A DNA stretch of 59,196 nt from NCBI GenBank assembly GCA_913057785.1, contig CAJXPD010000022.1, forward strand, positions 1-59,196, read 5' to 3'. The notes below the pieces were generated by a model. The model was not told where the DNA came from, did not search any database, and saw nothing but the letters and a program-made list of their open reading frames with translations. Positions 35,292 through 44,097 of this stretch are shown one piece after another. Made by a program: the position numbers and the translations under genes. Within the stretch, counting starts at the first letter, position 1; every line of letters starts with the position of its first letter. The stretch comes from an uncultured Lewinella sp. GTDB lineage: Bacteria; Bacteroidota; Bacteroidia; Chitinophagales; Saprospiraceae.

Positions 35292-36323
35292 TTACTCTCC
35301 TAGTTTTCTAATGAAGAAATCTACAAAATCCTCATTGCTAGGATCACTAAAAAGCAAGGGCTTACCATAGGTGGCAACATTGGGGACCCCCACCGCATCG
35401 GCAAATTCCTTGATCTCCCGAGCATGAAAAGGATGGTGATTGAAACTACCTTGAGTCTGGGGTACATTGTTGTGCCCTCCTGTATTTGTCACCCAAATCT
35501 CTGGATCATCGGCAGATAGAAGCGACAGCATATCCACACTTTTCCGATATTGATCAATAGTAGGACTTTCATATTCCTCCCAGGAGTTGATTCCGTAGAA
35601 TCGGAAGAGCGCTTCCTCTCCAAATCCAGCTAAAAGATCATCCCAAGAGGAACCAAAGTCTTCGAATACATCATTAATCCATCGGTTCTCAATATCCAGG
35701 CTGGACTGCGTAGCTCTCAGGGCAACACCTTGTACCCTTGTGCTTTGCCTTAGAACCGGGTCAGTATTGTTAGGATCTTTAAAATCATCGTTAGTAGCGA
35801 TCCACAGAGAAGTCGAAGCACCGGCTGAGCTTCCGAATAGACCAATTTTATCCTTGTCAACATTTAATTCCTGATGGATATATCGGAGATATTGTACCGC
35901 TCTTTTCGCATCGTTTAGGCTTTTCAGTACCCCTACGGTTTCGTTACCTTCTAAGAGGCGATAATTGATTGTCGCCACAGCTATCCCATTGGAAAGGAGT
36001 TCAATGACAGAGGCCTGGTAATCCGAAGAATAGGCAAATTGCTTATCTCCCCCCGTAAATCCACCTCCATGAATGAATACCACTAGAGGGGTTGGGGTGG
36101 CGCTAGTAGGTAAAAGTATATCGAATTGCGTACTCTCATATTGATCATAAGGTATATCCTCTGCAAAACGTGCATCCGCAGCTTGCAGGTCAAAAGGTGG
36201 AGTAGAAAAATCTAATTCGATTAACGGTTCTTCGGAGGGAATTACGGGCTCCTCCTTGTTGCAAGCTGTTGTTGAAATTAGTAAAAGAATTGGGAGTAAG
36301 ATCTTGAGTCTATTCAATAGCAT
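35292..36323 (-). CDS. Alpha/beta-hydrolase lipoprotein (carboxylesterase/BD-FAE-like)
   Basis: The 343-residue protein has a lipoprotein signal (MLLNRLKILLPILLLISTTAC, lipid Cys ~21) followed by an acidic linker. The hydrolase core has the oxyanion motif VFIHGGGFTGG and the nucleophile elbow GLFGSSAGAS. The histidine of the triad is probably in the FNHHPFHAREIKEF region. It is likely anchored to a membrane and acts on ester substrates such as acetylated sugars. No operon partner is evident. Confidence 0.88.
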   Translation of the reverse strand: MLLNRLKILLPILLLISTTACNKEEPVIPSEEPLIELDFSTPPFDLQAADARFAEDIPYDQYESTQFDILLPTSATPTPLVVFIHGGGFTGGDKQFAYSSDYQASVIELLSNGIAVATINYRLLEGNETVGVLKSLNDAKRAVQYLRYIHQELNVDKDKIGLFGSSAGASTSLWIATNDDFKDPNNTDPVLRQSTRVQGVALRATQSSLDIENRWINDVFEDFGSSWDDLLAGFGEEALFRFYGINSWEEYESPTIDQYRKSVDMLSLLSADDPEIWVTNTGGHNNVPQTQGSFNHHPFHAREIKEFADAVGVPNVATYGKPLLFSDPSNEDFVDFFIRKLGE

Positions 36324-36457
36324 AATACATTCTGGTTTTTTACACTTTTTAGACCCTTTGACCTTAGTCTTAGGAAGAAGTTTAATTGCGGGAGAAAAAT
36401 GTTCGAATTTTAAATCAAACTCCTTCCTAAGATTGAAAGTAATTCCCCAAACCTCAG

Positions 36458-36643
36458 CTAATCAATATCTGACTGAGCAGCTTTAGAATCCTGATATCCT
36501 TTATAGGCTATTCCGGCACTGGCAATAGCCCCAAAAACACCGATGAACCAGGTTTCCGTAAAGAGTAAACCAATTCCACAAACAAAACCTAAAATGCCAA
36601 TTACCAAAGCCAGATTAAATGCGCTATTAGCTTGCTTACCCAT
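36458..36643 (-). CDS. Small two-helix membrane protein
   Basis: The 61-residue protein MGKQANSAFNLALVIGILGF... has two hydrophobic helices (ALVIGILGFVCGIGLLF and WFIGVFGAIASAGIAYKGY) and a charged tail. It begins at ATG 36643. The composition is coherent for a membrane protein, but no family was recognised. Confidence 0.6.
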   Translation of the reverse strand: MGKQANSAFNLALVIGILGFVCGIGLLFTETWFIGVFGAIASAGIAYKGYQDSKAAQSDID

Positions 36644-36760
36644 GTATTATTCTTTTGATTTACAACTGTTTATTATTAGTTAGAGCTAGTATACAGTGAA
36701 AAGATACGCCACGATAAGGAATTCGGCAAGATCCTTAGCTTAACTGCTTACTACCATCGA

Positions 36761-37297
36761 TTAAGTATCTTTTTCCCTTAGGTTGGGAATTCCTCGTTCT
36801 TTTAGAATGTGGTTAAATTTATTCCAGATTTCCTGTTGCTTGGGGCCCCATTGACTAAAGCCATAATGGAAGACATTGGCTTTACCATTCCTAATCCATT
36901 GATTTGAGTTATTTGGCAGATCTACCTGCAATTCAAGATTGAGAAAATGCGTAGCCGCCAGGCTTTGTCTGGAAACCTTTTTCTCATAGGAGGTATAGCC
37001 TCCACTTACAACTTCAAATGGGAATTGCCAAGATTTGAAGCCTTTCCTCACCTTTATGACCTCCTTTTTCTCGAATGTGACGGATTGAATTGATATGATC
37101 GAATAATATACCACTAACCCCAATAGATATAGTAATCCGACATAGGCGAAATAGTCGTCCCGGTACTTGCTAAGAGGTAAGGCACAGACACCGATCAGCG
37201 CAGCCATAAACAAAAGGATTGCAAAGCCTTCTGGCCGACTTGAAATTTTAATGACTCCCGTACTGACATCCTCATGGATAGAGACCTTTCTGAACAT
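36761..37297 (-). CDS. Membrane protein of unknown function
   Basis: The 178-residue protein has two hydrophobic segments (FAILLFMAALIGVCALPL at ~26-43 and YVGLLYLLGLVVYYSII at ~52-68) and a soluble C-terminal region rich in strands (KKEVIKVRKGFKSWQFPFE). The layout recalls PH-like-domain membrane proteins, but I cannot place it in a family. Confidence 0.65.
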   Translation of the reverse strand: MFRKVSIHEDVSTGVIKISSRPEGFAILLFMAALIGVCALPLSKYRDDYFAYVGLLYLLGLVVYYSIISIQSVTFEKKEVIKVRKGFKSWQFPFEVVSGGYTSYEKKVSRQSLAATHFLNLELQVDLPNNSNQWIRNGKANVFHYGFSQWGPKQQEIWNKFNHILKERGIPNLREKDT

Positions 37298-37379
37298 AGG
37301 GCACCGTAATTGTTGTACACCTGACGGAGCAAAAATTAAGCAAAAGAAAGGTACTATACCCTAGAAAACCCAACTTAAT

Positions 37380-38447
37380 TTAATCCAAGGCATTCATCAG
37401 TTTGCTAAAGATACGATATGAGCGGGCGTGTGCAGACCGTAAACCATAGCCTGCTGAGGTAATGGCAATGACCATTTTTTCAGCTGGGACGACTAGTAAA
37501 TGATTCCCTCCAAAACCTGATGCCCACAGGTATTCCACCTCCTTTTTACCGAATTTCCGCTTTGACTTATACCACAGCATTCCATACTGGTCAGCACGCC
37601 ATCCTTCTGGGAAATCGAAGACTTTATGCGTCAATAGGCGTTCTATATAGGCAGCATCTACAATTTGCTCATTCCCCCATTTACCTTGGTTCGCCACTAG
37701 AGTGCCTAGTTTAGCAAAAGCTAAGGTGGATATATAAAGATTGCCTGCCGCCATCGTTTGGTTCGAGGCATTTGTATACCAATAAAACTGCGTGATGCCT
37801 AGCGGGTCAAAGATTTTCTCCTGTGCAAAATCTCTCAGGCTCATGCCAGATTTTTCTTCTATGATGGCTCCGATTAAGGCAGCATTGATATCTGCATAGA
37901 CCCATTTTTCACCTGGTGTACCCGTCTGAGGAATACCCAAAATATAGGTCAACCATTCGTCCTTCCCCATCCATTGTCCAGCATTACCAGGTGTATTGCC
38001 ATCATCAGAGTCGGCATCTAAACCCGAGGACATGTCAAGGAGGTCTTTGATCTTTACCTTCCTATAATCCTCATGCAACATAGGATATTTCTTTTTAGGG
38101 AAAAAAGAATAGACGTCTTGGTCTATACTTTGTACAAGGCCTTCTTTAATGGCAACCCCCAACAGTAAGGAGGTTATACTCTTGCCGGAGGATCGGATAT
38201 CATGAATGTGACTCCGCCAAAAAGAATTAAAATACCACTCCGTGGCCAGTTGATTGTCCTTAATTACCACTAATCCTATGAAGTTTCGTTGTGGAAAATT
38301 GTCAATCTCATCAATCAGGGCATTCATGGAGTCTCGATTGAGACCGGCCTCTTCTAAGCTAGTAAAGGGAAGATTGGGAACGGGAGGCCTTTGGCCAAAC
38401 GATAGAAAGGATACACAAAGAAAGAGGAGCACGATGTACTGTCGCAT
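37380..38447 (-). CDS. Class C beta-lactamase-like serine hydrolase, exported
   Basis: The 355-residue protein starts at ATG 38447 with a signal peptide (MRQYIVLLFLCVSFLSFG); a longer reading from 38504 has no support. Motifs are RSSGKSITSLLLG (SxxK), WVYADINAALIGAIIEE (Y in place of YxN) and WASGFGGNHLLVVPAEKMV near the end. The family contains esterases and peptidases. It is a single gene. Confidence 0.9.
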   Translation of the reverse strand: MRQYIVLLFLCVSFLSFGQRPPVPNLPFTSLEEAGLNRDSMNALIDEIDNFPQRNFIGLVVIKDNQLATEWYFNSFWRSHIHDIRSSGKSITSLLLGVAIKEGLVQSIDQDVYSFFPKKKYPMLHEDYRKVKIKDLLDMSSGLDADSDDGNTPGNAGQWMGKDEWLTYILGIPQTGTPGEKWVYADINAALIGAIIEEKSGMSLRDFAQEKIFDPLGITQFYWYTNASNQTMAAGNLYISTLAFAKLGTLVANQGKWGNEQIVDAAYIERLLTHKVFDFPEGWRADQYGMLWYKSKRKFGKKEVEYLWASGFGGNHLLVVPAEKMVIAITSAGYGLRSAHARSYRIFSKLMNALD

Positions 38448-38598
38448 TTGACTTGGTTTTAGTATGAGTGATGGTAATGAGCGTTCAAGAGGGTAAGGAA
38501 ACACCCAGCCGCAGGATCCACGAAAATAGATCTATATTAAATGGCTAGTAATCGCAAGATGGGTAGTTTGTTTTAGCAAAAATTGTGTGAAATTAACA

Positions 38599-39411
38599 TT
38601 ACTGCTTTTTCAGTAGGTTTTTTCGGTACTTGCCAGGACTGACGCCAAAGTAACGTTTAAAGGTATAATTGAAGTGGCTTTGATCCGCAAACCCGGCTTC
38701 GTATGCTACTTGGGTGAGTAGGTATTTGGAATCCAGCAGAAGGGGGATGGCTCGTTTTATCTTGATTTGTCTGATATATTCCCCTAAGCTAACAGAGAGG
38801 TACTTTGGTACGGCTCTTGAAATATGGACTGGATGAACATCCAGTTGCTGAGACAAGTACTGTAAAGTAAGATCAGCATTATCGAATTGGAGAATTTCCT
38901 TGAGTTTGGCTACCCAAGTTGGTGTTCCTTTTTGCTGAAACTGTTTGGCTGTCCCCAATACGTCACAGATTTGGAGTAACAGGAGTTCTATGGAGAGTTC
39001 ACTGTGTTCGTCTGCCACATTAAATTCATGATACAACCTAGCAAATGGGAGGTGTACCTGCGGATCTTGGATCAATTTACTACCTTCAAAGACGCTAAGG
39101 TCTACGCCCTTTTTTTTAAACCAACTTTTCTCAAATTCTAAGTGAAAACCTGCGGCCTGCTGTGAATGTCGAAAACCAAAGTGCTCCTCCTGCCAATTAT
39201 TGAACATAAGGCTGCCAGTTGGGAGCAAAGTCCGCACCTTTTTGTTGTTATCCACCATATTACCATCCAGCACAAACATAAAGTATGGGTTTTCATGATA
39301 GTGCCATGGCGTGGTTTCAATGGTATAATCGTATTGAGTCATTACAATCTCACCGAGTGAAACCTCGATATCTTCCGTACCATAGTACTTCCCTTTGGCA
39401 GATATTTTCAT
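38599..39411 (-). CDS. AraC-family transcriptional regulator with cupin sensor
   Basis: The 270-residue protein has an N-terminal cupin-like sensory domain (TTPWHYHENPYFMFVLDGNM) and a C-terminal AraC domain (LSQQLDVHPVHISRAVPKYL; LLTQVAYEAGFADQSHFNYTFKRYFGVSPGKY). It lies 316 nt downstream of the gluconokinase-like gene, and co-regulation with it is possible but unproven. Confidence 0.92.
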   Translation of the reverse strand: MKISAKGKYYGTEDIEVSLGEIVMTQYDYTIETTPWHYHENPYFMFVLDGNMVDNNKKVRTLLPTGSLMFNNWQEEHFGFRHSQQAAGFHLEFEKSWFKKKGVDLSVFEGSKLIQDPQVHLPFARLYHEFNVADEHSELSIELLLLQICDVLGTAKQFQQKGTPTWVAKLKEILQFDNADLTLQYLSQQLDVHPVHISRAVPKYLSVSLGEYIRQIKIKRAIPLLLDSKYLLTQVAYEAGFADQSHFNYTFKRYFGVSPGKYRKNLLKKQ

Positions 39412-39727
39412 CCTATTGTTGTTTGCTCATAATGGCAGTAGCCCCAAAACGGTTTATCACGTGTTTAACGCTTGAGAATGACTTTTCTTGTTCGATCAAA
39501 AAATCGAAAGAATAATTGAATCCCAATTGTGCGATGCCAAGATCAAATGCTTTTTGCCCAGCCCCTAGCTTATTCGATTAAAAAATATTTTTAGCAGAAG
39601 TATTGTTGTTGGGGCCTAGCAGACAAGTCAATTATAGGCATGCGGGTTATAGGAATCATTGAAAGGACTGATCGACCATCTGAAATATCTGCTACAAGCC
39701 CATAGAAGCCATACCAATTTATCGGGA
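39412..39727. other. Intergenic region, no gene seen
   Basis: These 316 nt between the gluconokinase and AraC genes contain a pair of TATAGG repeats (near 39633 and 39648) and little else. No ORF, hairpin terminator or clear promoter was found. Confidence 0.5.
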
Positions 39728-40225
39728 TTACAAATCTTCGATGATCTTTTCTACTATGACTTCGGGCGTAAACTTAATATCGATATCAATCGATTCCGTA
39801 GAATCCTGGAGGGTATCAAATTGTGACTTCAATAGTTCAGCAGGCATAAAATGACCTGCACGGTTTTTCAATCGTGTCATTATCTGCTCAAAAGTACCCT
39901 GAAGGTGAACCCAGACACATTGATCTTCAATGTCTTTAGATAAACGATCACGATAGGATTGCTTAAGTGCTGAGCATCCAATAATGCAACTCCCTGTTTC
40001 TATCTGCTCTATAGCCAGAGCGTTTAAGTTCTTCAACCAAGGTTCTCGATCTTCATCGGTGAGTGCTTGCTTTTTCGACATTTTAAGAATATTGCTAGGG
40101 GGATGAAAATCATCTCCGTCAAAAAATGGGATAGCCAATTTTTCAGACAATATCTTACCTATGGTAGATTTACCAACCCCTGAAACACCCATAATAAAAA
40201 TAACCTTGTTCGATTCTATTTTCAT
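39728..40225 (-). CDS. gntK: Gluconokinase-family carbohydrate kinase
   Basis: The 165-residue P-loop kinase has Walker A GVSGVGKST (~12-20), the substrate loop FFDGDDFHPPSNILKM, LTDEDREPWLKNL and RAGHFMPAELLKSQFDTL, all diagnostic of GntK, which phosphorylates D-gluconate to 6-phosphogluconate. ATG 40225 is chosen over an upstream in-frame start at 40252 that only adds nine unconserved residues. It follows the KdgF-like cupin gene by 53 nt, which suggests a small uronate/gluconate catabolic pair. Confidence 0.93.
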   Translation of the reverse strand: MKIESNKVIFIMGVSGVGKSTIGKILSEKLAIPFFDGDDFHPPSNILKMSKKQALTDEDREPWLKNLNALAIEQIETGSCIIGCSALKQSYRDRLSKDIEDQCVWVHLQGTFEQIMTRLKNRAGHFMPAELLKSQFDTLQDSTESIDIDIKFTPEVIVEKIIEDL

Positions 40226-40278
40226 ACCGTATGCTTGATCTACTTTGAGCAACCCACCTGATCGTATGGATCAAATAC

Positions 40279-40620
40279 TCAAGCGAGGAAATCTTCTCGT
40301 AAAGGACTGAAGACGTCGATCAAGATACCAGGTTTGGTACAAGTACAGCCATGTATGACGTTTGGTGGAATGTAATAAGAGTCGCCAGCCCTAATAGTCT
40401 TCACCTCATCGCCAATAGTCATCTCAAATTCACCACTCGCCACATAGGTTACCTGTGAGTGGTAGTGTTGATGCAATTGCCCGACACCTCCCTCCTCAAA
40501 TTTTACCTTCACCAACATGATCTTGTCGTCCGTCCCGTGAATCTGCCGTTGGATTTTAGGATCTACTTGTTCCCATTTTTCTTCTGCTGCAAAGAAAAAT
40601 TCTTTTGTTGTTTTTGACAT
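40279..40620 (-). CDS. KdgF-like cupin
   Basis: The 113-residue single-cupin protein has the metal-site motif GQLHQHYHSQVTYVASGEFEMTIG and GDSYYIPPNVIHGCT, ending in VFSPLREDFL. The last segment and the layout match KdgF, which opens the ring of unsaturated 4,5-uronates released by pectate or alginate lyases. The adjacent gluconokinase gene fits uronate or gluconate use. A general cupin role cannot be excluded. Confidence 0.8.
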   Translation of the reverse strand: MSKTTKEFFFAAEEKWEQVDPKIQRQIHGTDDKIMLVKVKFEEGGVGQLHQHYHSQVTYVASGEFEMTIGDEVKTIRAGDSYYIPPNVIHGCTCTKPGILIDVFSPLREDFLA

Positions 40621-40828
40621 GTTTTTCGTTTTTGCTATTCAGTACATCTGGCTGCAAGATATAATAAGTAGCGGGTTGTTGGTAGGTGTACTAGAAGCTG
40701 ATCTGGAATAGGTTAACAACGAACGTACAGCCAACCCTAAGGTAATGCCTAGCAATCGGCCACCAGCTTGGCAAGGTCAGTTCCTCTGCGAGGATATTCC
40801 TGCCACTACGATTCAGAGAAAGAGGTTT

Positions 40829-41422
40829 CTACAGAGTCTCCTGATGAAACCTATTATACGAATCTACAATCATGGCCAGGTTTTTATATCGGAAACCTCT
40901 TCTCCCAATCCGTCTGGCCAGTTCAGGATGAGATTTCATTTTCTTCCGCAATACCCCTCTGAAATTAAATCGATACAACCTAAAGGGTTGTTCTCCTTCG
41001 AATTGCAGCCAAATTTGTGGGGATTTTTGATCTTGCACCACTATCGGGTTCTGGTTAGATCCTACGAACTGAAGCTGCCTTTCAGAGCTAGTATAGACAG
41101 TCAGTACATTGCCCTTATTTTCTACTTTCAGGAACTGCCACTCTCCATTCAGGAACTTGCTCTCAAATAGCAATATTTCTCCAGCTTCCTCACAGGCAAA
41201 TCCATAAATGCAAGAGGCATCAACTGTGTACAGCGTGCCAAGATCATTTCGAAAGGAGATTTGGGTTTTCCTTTGTTTGAAGGCGACGGTCTTAATTTCC
41301 CCCGTTAGTTTTGATCCATCCAGGGTAATCAAAAAGTCCTTGCCAGGATCTACGGCCAGCAACGACCCAGCGCATAGCATCAGTAGAAATGCTAACAGAA
41401 AAGTAGTTTGTGCATGTTTCAT
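40829..41422 (-). CDS. Secreted protein of unknown function
   Basis: The 197-residue protein has a signal peptide (MKHAQTTFLLAFLLMLCAGSLLA) and then a strand-rich domain (LITLDGSKLTGEIKTVAFKQRKTQISF, VDASCIYGFACEEAGEILLFES). The segment LDGSKLTGEIKT is like the start of small LSM/SH3-like exported domains seen in Bacteroidota. It ends with a basic helix. No function can be assigned. Confidence 0.65.
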   Translation of the reverse strand: MKHAQTTFLLAFLLMLCAGSLLAVDPGKDFLITLDGSKLTGEIKTVAFKQRKTQISFRNDLGTLYTVDASCIYGFACEEAGEILLFESKFLNGEWQFLKVENKGNVLTVYTSSERQLQFVGSNQNPIVVQDQKSPQIWLQFEGEQPFRLYRFNFRGVLRKKMKSHPELARRIGRRGFRYKNLAMIVDSYNRFHQETL

Positions 41423-41761
41423 GGAAGTATATGTTTGATGAATAGGAAATCAAAACTAGGAAAAGCCCGGCAATCTATTTGTTTAATATTTTACAGTTTA
41501 TTCTTAATAATCAGGCAACTCCTACTTATTTGCAATCATTCGAGTGCTGGTTTAGTATTTGAAAAATATGAACAGAACAATTCAGTAGATATCTCTTGAG
41601 TTTACCAGTACACAGCATACCGCTCCAGGGAGGGAAAATGCCTGGGCTCCATAAGCGATCTTGTAGGTTTTGATTTAGAATAAATAGTTACCCGATGTTA
41701 CCGAACTTCGCTGCTTCTTTTGTATTTTTCTCATACTGAATATTTTACGAATCCATTGTGT
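41423..41761. other. Divergent intergenic region, no gene seen
   Basis: These 339 nt lie between the secreted protein gene and the S9 peptidase gene and must hold both promoters. A partial -7-like element, GTATTTG, occurs near 41557, without a matching -33 element. No ORF of coding character. Confidence 0.45.
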
Positions 41762-43852
41762 ATGAGTTTCAGATTTCCTACTTCACCTTTCTCTCTTTTT
41801 CTATTCTTTACTACTAGTTTCATGTTACTCAGCTTTCATCCGGCGGAAGCCCAAGCAGAGCAGGGCCAGCCCTTGCAGCTGATCGACTTATTTGACATGG
41901 AGATCGCCATAGAGCCACAGATCTCCCCAAATGGTGAACAGATAGCCTATGTAAGGCGCTGGGCCGATGTCATGACCGACAAGCGATTTTCCAACGTATG
42001 GTTGATGAACACCGATGGTAGTGAACATCGGCCTATAAGCTCGGGGAAACATGAAGCCTATAACCCGAAATGGTCACCAGATGGAAAAAAGTTAGCTTTT
42101 CTATCTACCGAGCACGGAAGTGCCCAAATTTATATCCGCTGGAATGACAGTGGAGAGATTGCCGCCATCAGCAACCTAGTCCAAACTCCGGCGAATTTGC
42201 GGTGGTCGCCAGATGGCCAACATATTGCCTTCACTATGCGGGTACCTGAAGCCCCTTTGCAAATTGGACACCTTCCCAAACCACCGGAAGGGGCTAATTG
42301 GGCAGCACCCGCTAAAATGACCGATAAACTGATTTTCCGCTTTGATGGGGTTGGAGAGATTGAGCCCGGATACAATCAGGTTTTCATACTGCCTGCAGCG
42401 GGAGGGAAAGCTAAGCAAATCACCTACGGAGATTACCATAATGGAGGATTTGCTTTCAATAGCGCTAGCTTTGATTGGTCCCCTGATAGTAAAAGTATTC
42501 TTCTTTCCGCCAACAGGAATGAAGATTGGGAAGAGGAATTGTTTGAATCAGAAATCTATGAATTCTCGCTTGCTGGCGGAGAACCTATTCAGATCACTAA
42601 ACGCAAGGGGCCGGATCGGGAAGTGGTCGTTTCCCCTGATGGGAAGCTAATCGCCTACACGGGATTTGATGATCAACTGCAAGGCTATCAAGTACGGCAG
42701 TTGCAGGTAGCCAACAGAGATGGCTCCAATACTCGAGTACTGGGAAAAAAGCTCGATCGGACGATCTACTCCCCTTGTTGGGCCCCCGACGGACAAAGCA
42801 TTTATGCCCTGTTTAACACGGAAGGTGAAACGAAACTAGCGAAGTTTATGCTAGATGGCTCCTATGAGATCATTGCAGAAGGCCTTGGATCTTTGGATTC
42901 TGCCTATAGTAGTGGAAATTTTTCAGTCTCAGCTAACGGGACCTTCACCTTTAATCTAGGGGGTCCGCAGACACTGAGTGAAATAGGCGTCAGAACAGTA
43001 GATGGAACAATAAAACAGGTCTCAAATCTCAATAAAGATCTGTTTACGCAAAGAGAGTTAGGGGAGGTTGAGGAGGTCTGGTGGGAGTCTTCTTTAGACA
43101 AAAGGAAAATCCAGGGTTGGTTAATCAAGCCTCCCGGATTTGACCCCGCTAAAAAGTACCCCCTAATCCTGGAGATCCATGGCGGGCCATTCGCTTCTTA
43201 TGGCCCTAAGTTTGATTCCCAGAAGCAGTTAATGGCAGCCAGCGGCGCCTTAGTCCTCTATTCCAACCCTAGAGGTAGCACCAGCTATGGGGAAGAATTC
43301 GGCAACCTTATTCATCACGCCTATCCTGGGGATGACTTTTATGATTTGAATTCGGGGGTAGATGCAATAATTGAAAAAGGATTCGTGGATGAGGACCAGC
43401 TTTACGTGACCGGTGGTAGCGGTGGTGGAGTGTTGACCGCTTGGATGATCAGTCACACCAACCGCTTCAAAGCGGCAGTAGCCTTCTACCCTGTTATCAA
43501 CTGGGAGAGTTTCAATTTTACGGCGGACATCGCTTCCCGGACCCTAGCTTATTGGTTTCCAGGCATGCCCTGGGATCATGCAGAAAATTATCGAAAGCGG
43601 TCTTTGTTAGAAGCATCCAAGAATGTGAAAACACCGACACTCATCATGACGGGAGAGGAGGACTGGCGCACCCCCATGTCTGAATCCGAACAATACTATA
43701 AGGCGCTGAAACTGCAAGGTGTAGAAACCGTTCTGGTCAGAGTACCTGAAGAATCTCATGGTATACGTAAACGACCCAGTCACCAAATGTCAAAAGTAAG
43801 CACGGTAGTTGGGTGGTTTAACAAGTACAGCGGCAAAAAGGATAAGCCGTAG
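41762..43852 (+). CDS. S9-family prolyl oligopeptidase-like peptidase
   Basis: The 696-residue exported protein (signal MSFRFPTSPFSLFLFFTTSF) has an N-terminal WD40-like propeller (NPKWSPDGKKLAFLS, LRWSPDGQHIAFTM, DWSPDSKSILLSAN) to ~400 and a C-terminal alpha/beta hydrolase. The nucleophile is in VTGGSGGGVLTAWM (~553), the Asp in MTGEEDWRTPM and the His in PEESHGIRKR. It probably degrades peptides in the periplasm as a dipeptidyl- or acyl-peptidase. The start at 41720 is rejected because it precedes the signal peptide. Confidence 0.93.
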   Translation: MSFRFPTSPFSLFLFFTTSFMLLSFHPAEAQAEQGQPLQLIDLFDMEIAIEPQISPNGEQIAYVRRWADVMTDKRFSNVWLMNTDGSEHRPISSGKHEAYNPKWSPDGKKLAFLSTEHGSAQIYIRWNDSGEIAAISNLVQTPANLRWSPDGQHIAFTMRVPEAPLQIGHLPKPPEGANWAAPAKMTDKLIFRFDGVGEIEPGYNQVFILPAAGGKAKQITYGDYHNGGFAFNSASFDWSPDSKSILLSANRNEDWEEELFESEIYEFSLAGGEPIQITKRKGPDREVVVSPDGKLIAYTGFDDQLQGYQVRQLQVANRDGSNTRVLGKKLDRTIYSPCWAPDGQSIYALFNTEGETKLAKFMLDGSYEIIAEGLGSLDSAYSSGNFSVSANGTFTFNLGGPQTLSEIGVRTVDGTIKQVSNLNKDLFTQRELGEVEEVWWESSLDKRKIQGWLIKPPGFDPAKKYPLILEIHGGPFASYGPKFDSQKQLMAASGALVLYSNPRGSTSYGEEFGNLIHHAYPGDDFYDLNSGVDAIIEKGFVDEDQLYVTGGSGGGVLTAWMISHTNRFKAAVAFYPVINWESFNFTADIASRTLAYWFPGMPWDHAENYRKRSLLEASKNVKTPTLIMTGEEDWRTPMSESEQYYKALKLQGVETVLVRVPEESHGIRKRPSHQMSKVSTVVGWFNKYSGKKDKP

Positions 43853-44036
43853 CATTGAAATCAAAGGGGTACTAAAACTTTCAACAGTAAAGAAACTAGC
43901 GATTAAAAGGATCGTACAAAGGGTTTAAGGATATTTACAGTAGTCTTACTTACAAGGAGATGTTGTTTCGGCACTTACCATCCATTTTTACTCAAGGGAA
44001 TGGCTTAAAGGCGGAAACGAACTCAAAAACCAATTG

Positions 44037-44067
44037 TTGAGATGTATCTTTACTGTACTTATCTTTA
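44037..44067 (+). promoter_or_regulatory. Candidate promoter of the TonB receptor/cyclase pair
   Basis: TTG at 44037-44039 and TATCTTTA at 44060-44067 match the Bacteroidota -33 (TTG) and -7 (TAnnTTTG, 7 of 8) elements with a 20-bp spacer. Predicted transcription would start about 25 nt before ATG 44098. A second TATCTTTA lies 15 bp upstream of the first. Confidence 0.35.
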
Positions 44068-44097
44068 GTAACCTAATTTCTGACCTCACCTATAAAG

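Noticed and set aside
40745..41170. 141-codon plus-strand ORF opposite the secreted protein gene
   Set aside because: Its reverse strand encodes a protein with a clear signal peptide; this frame has none of the expected features.
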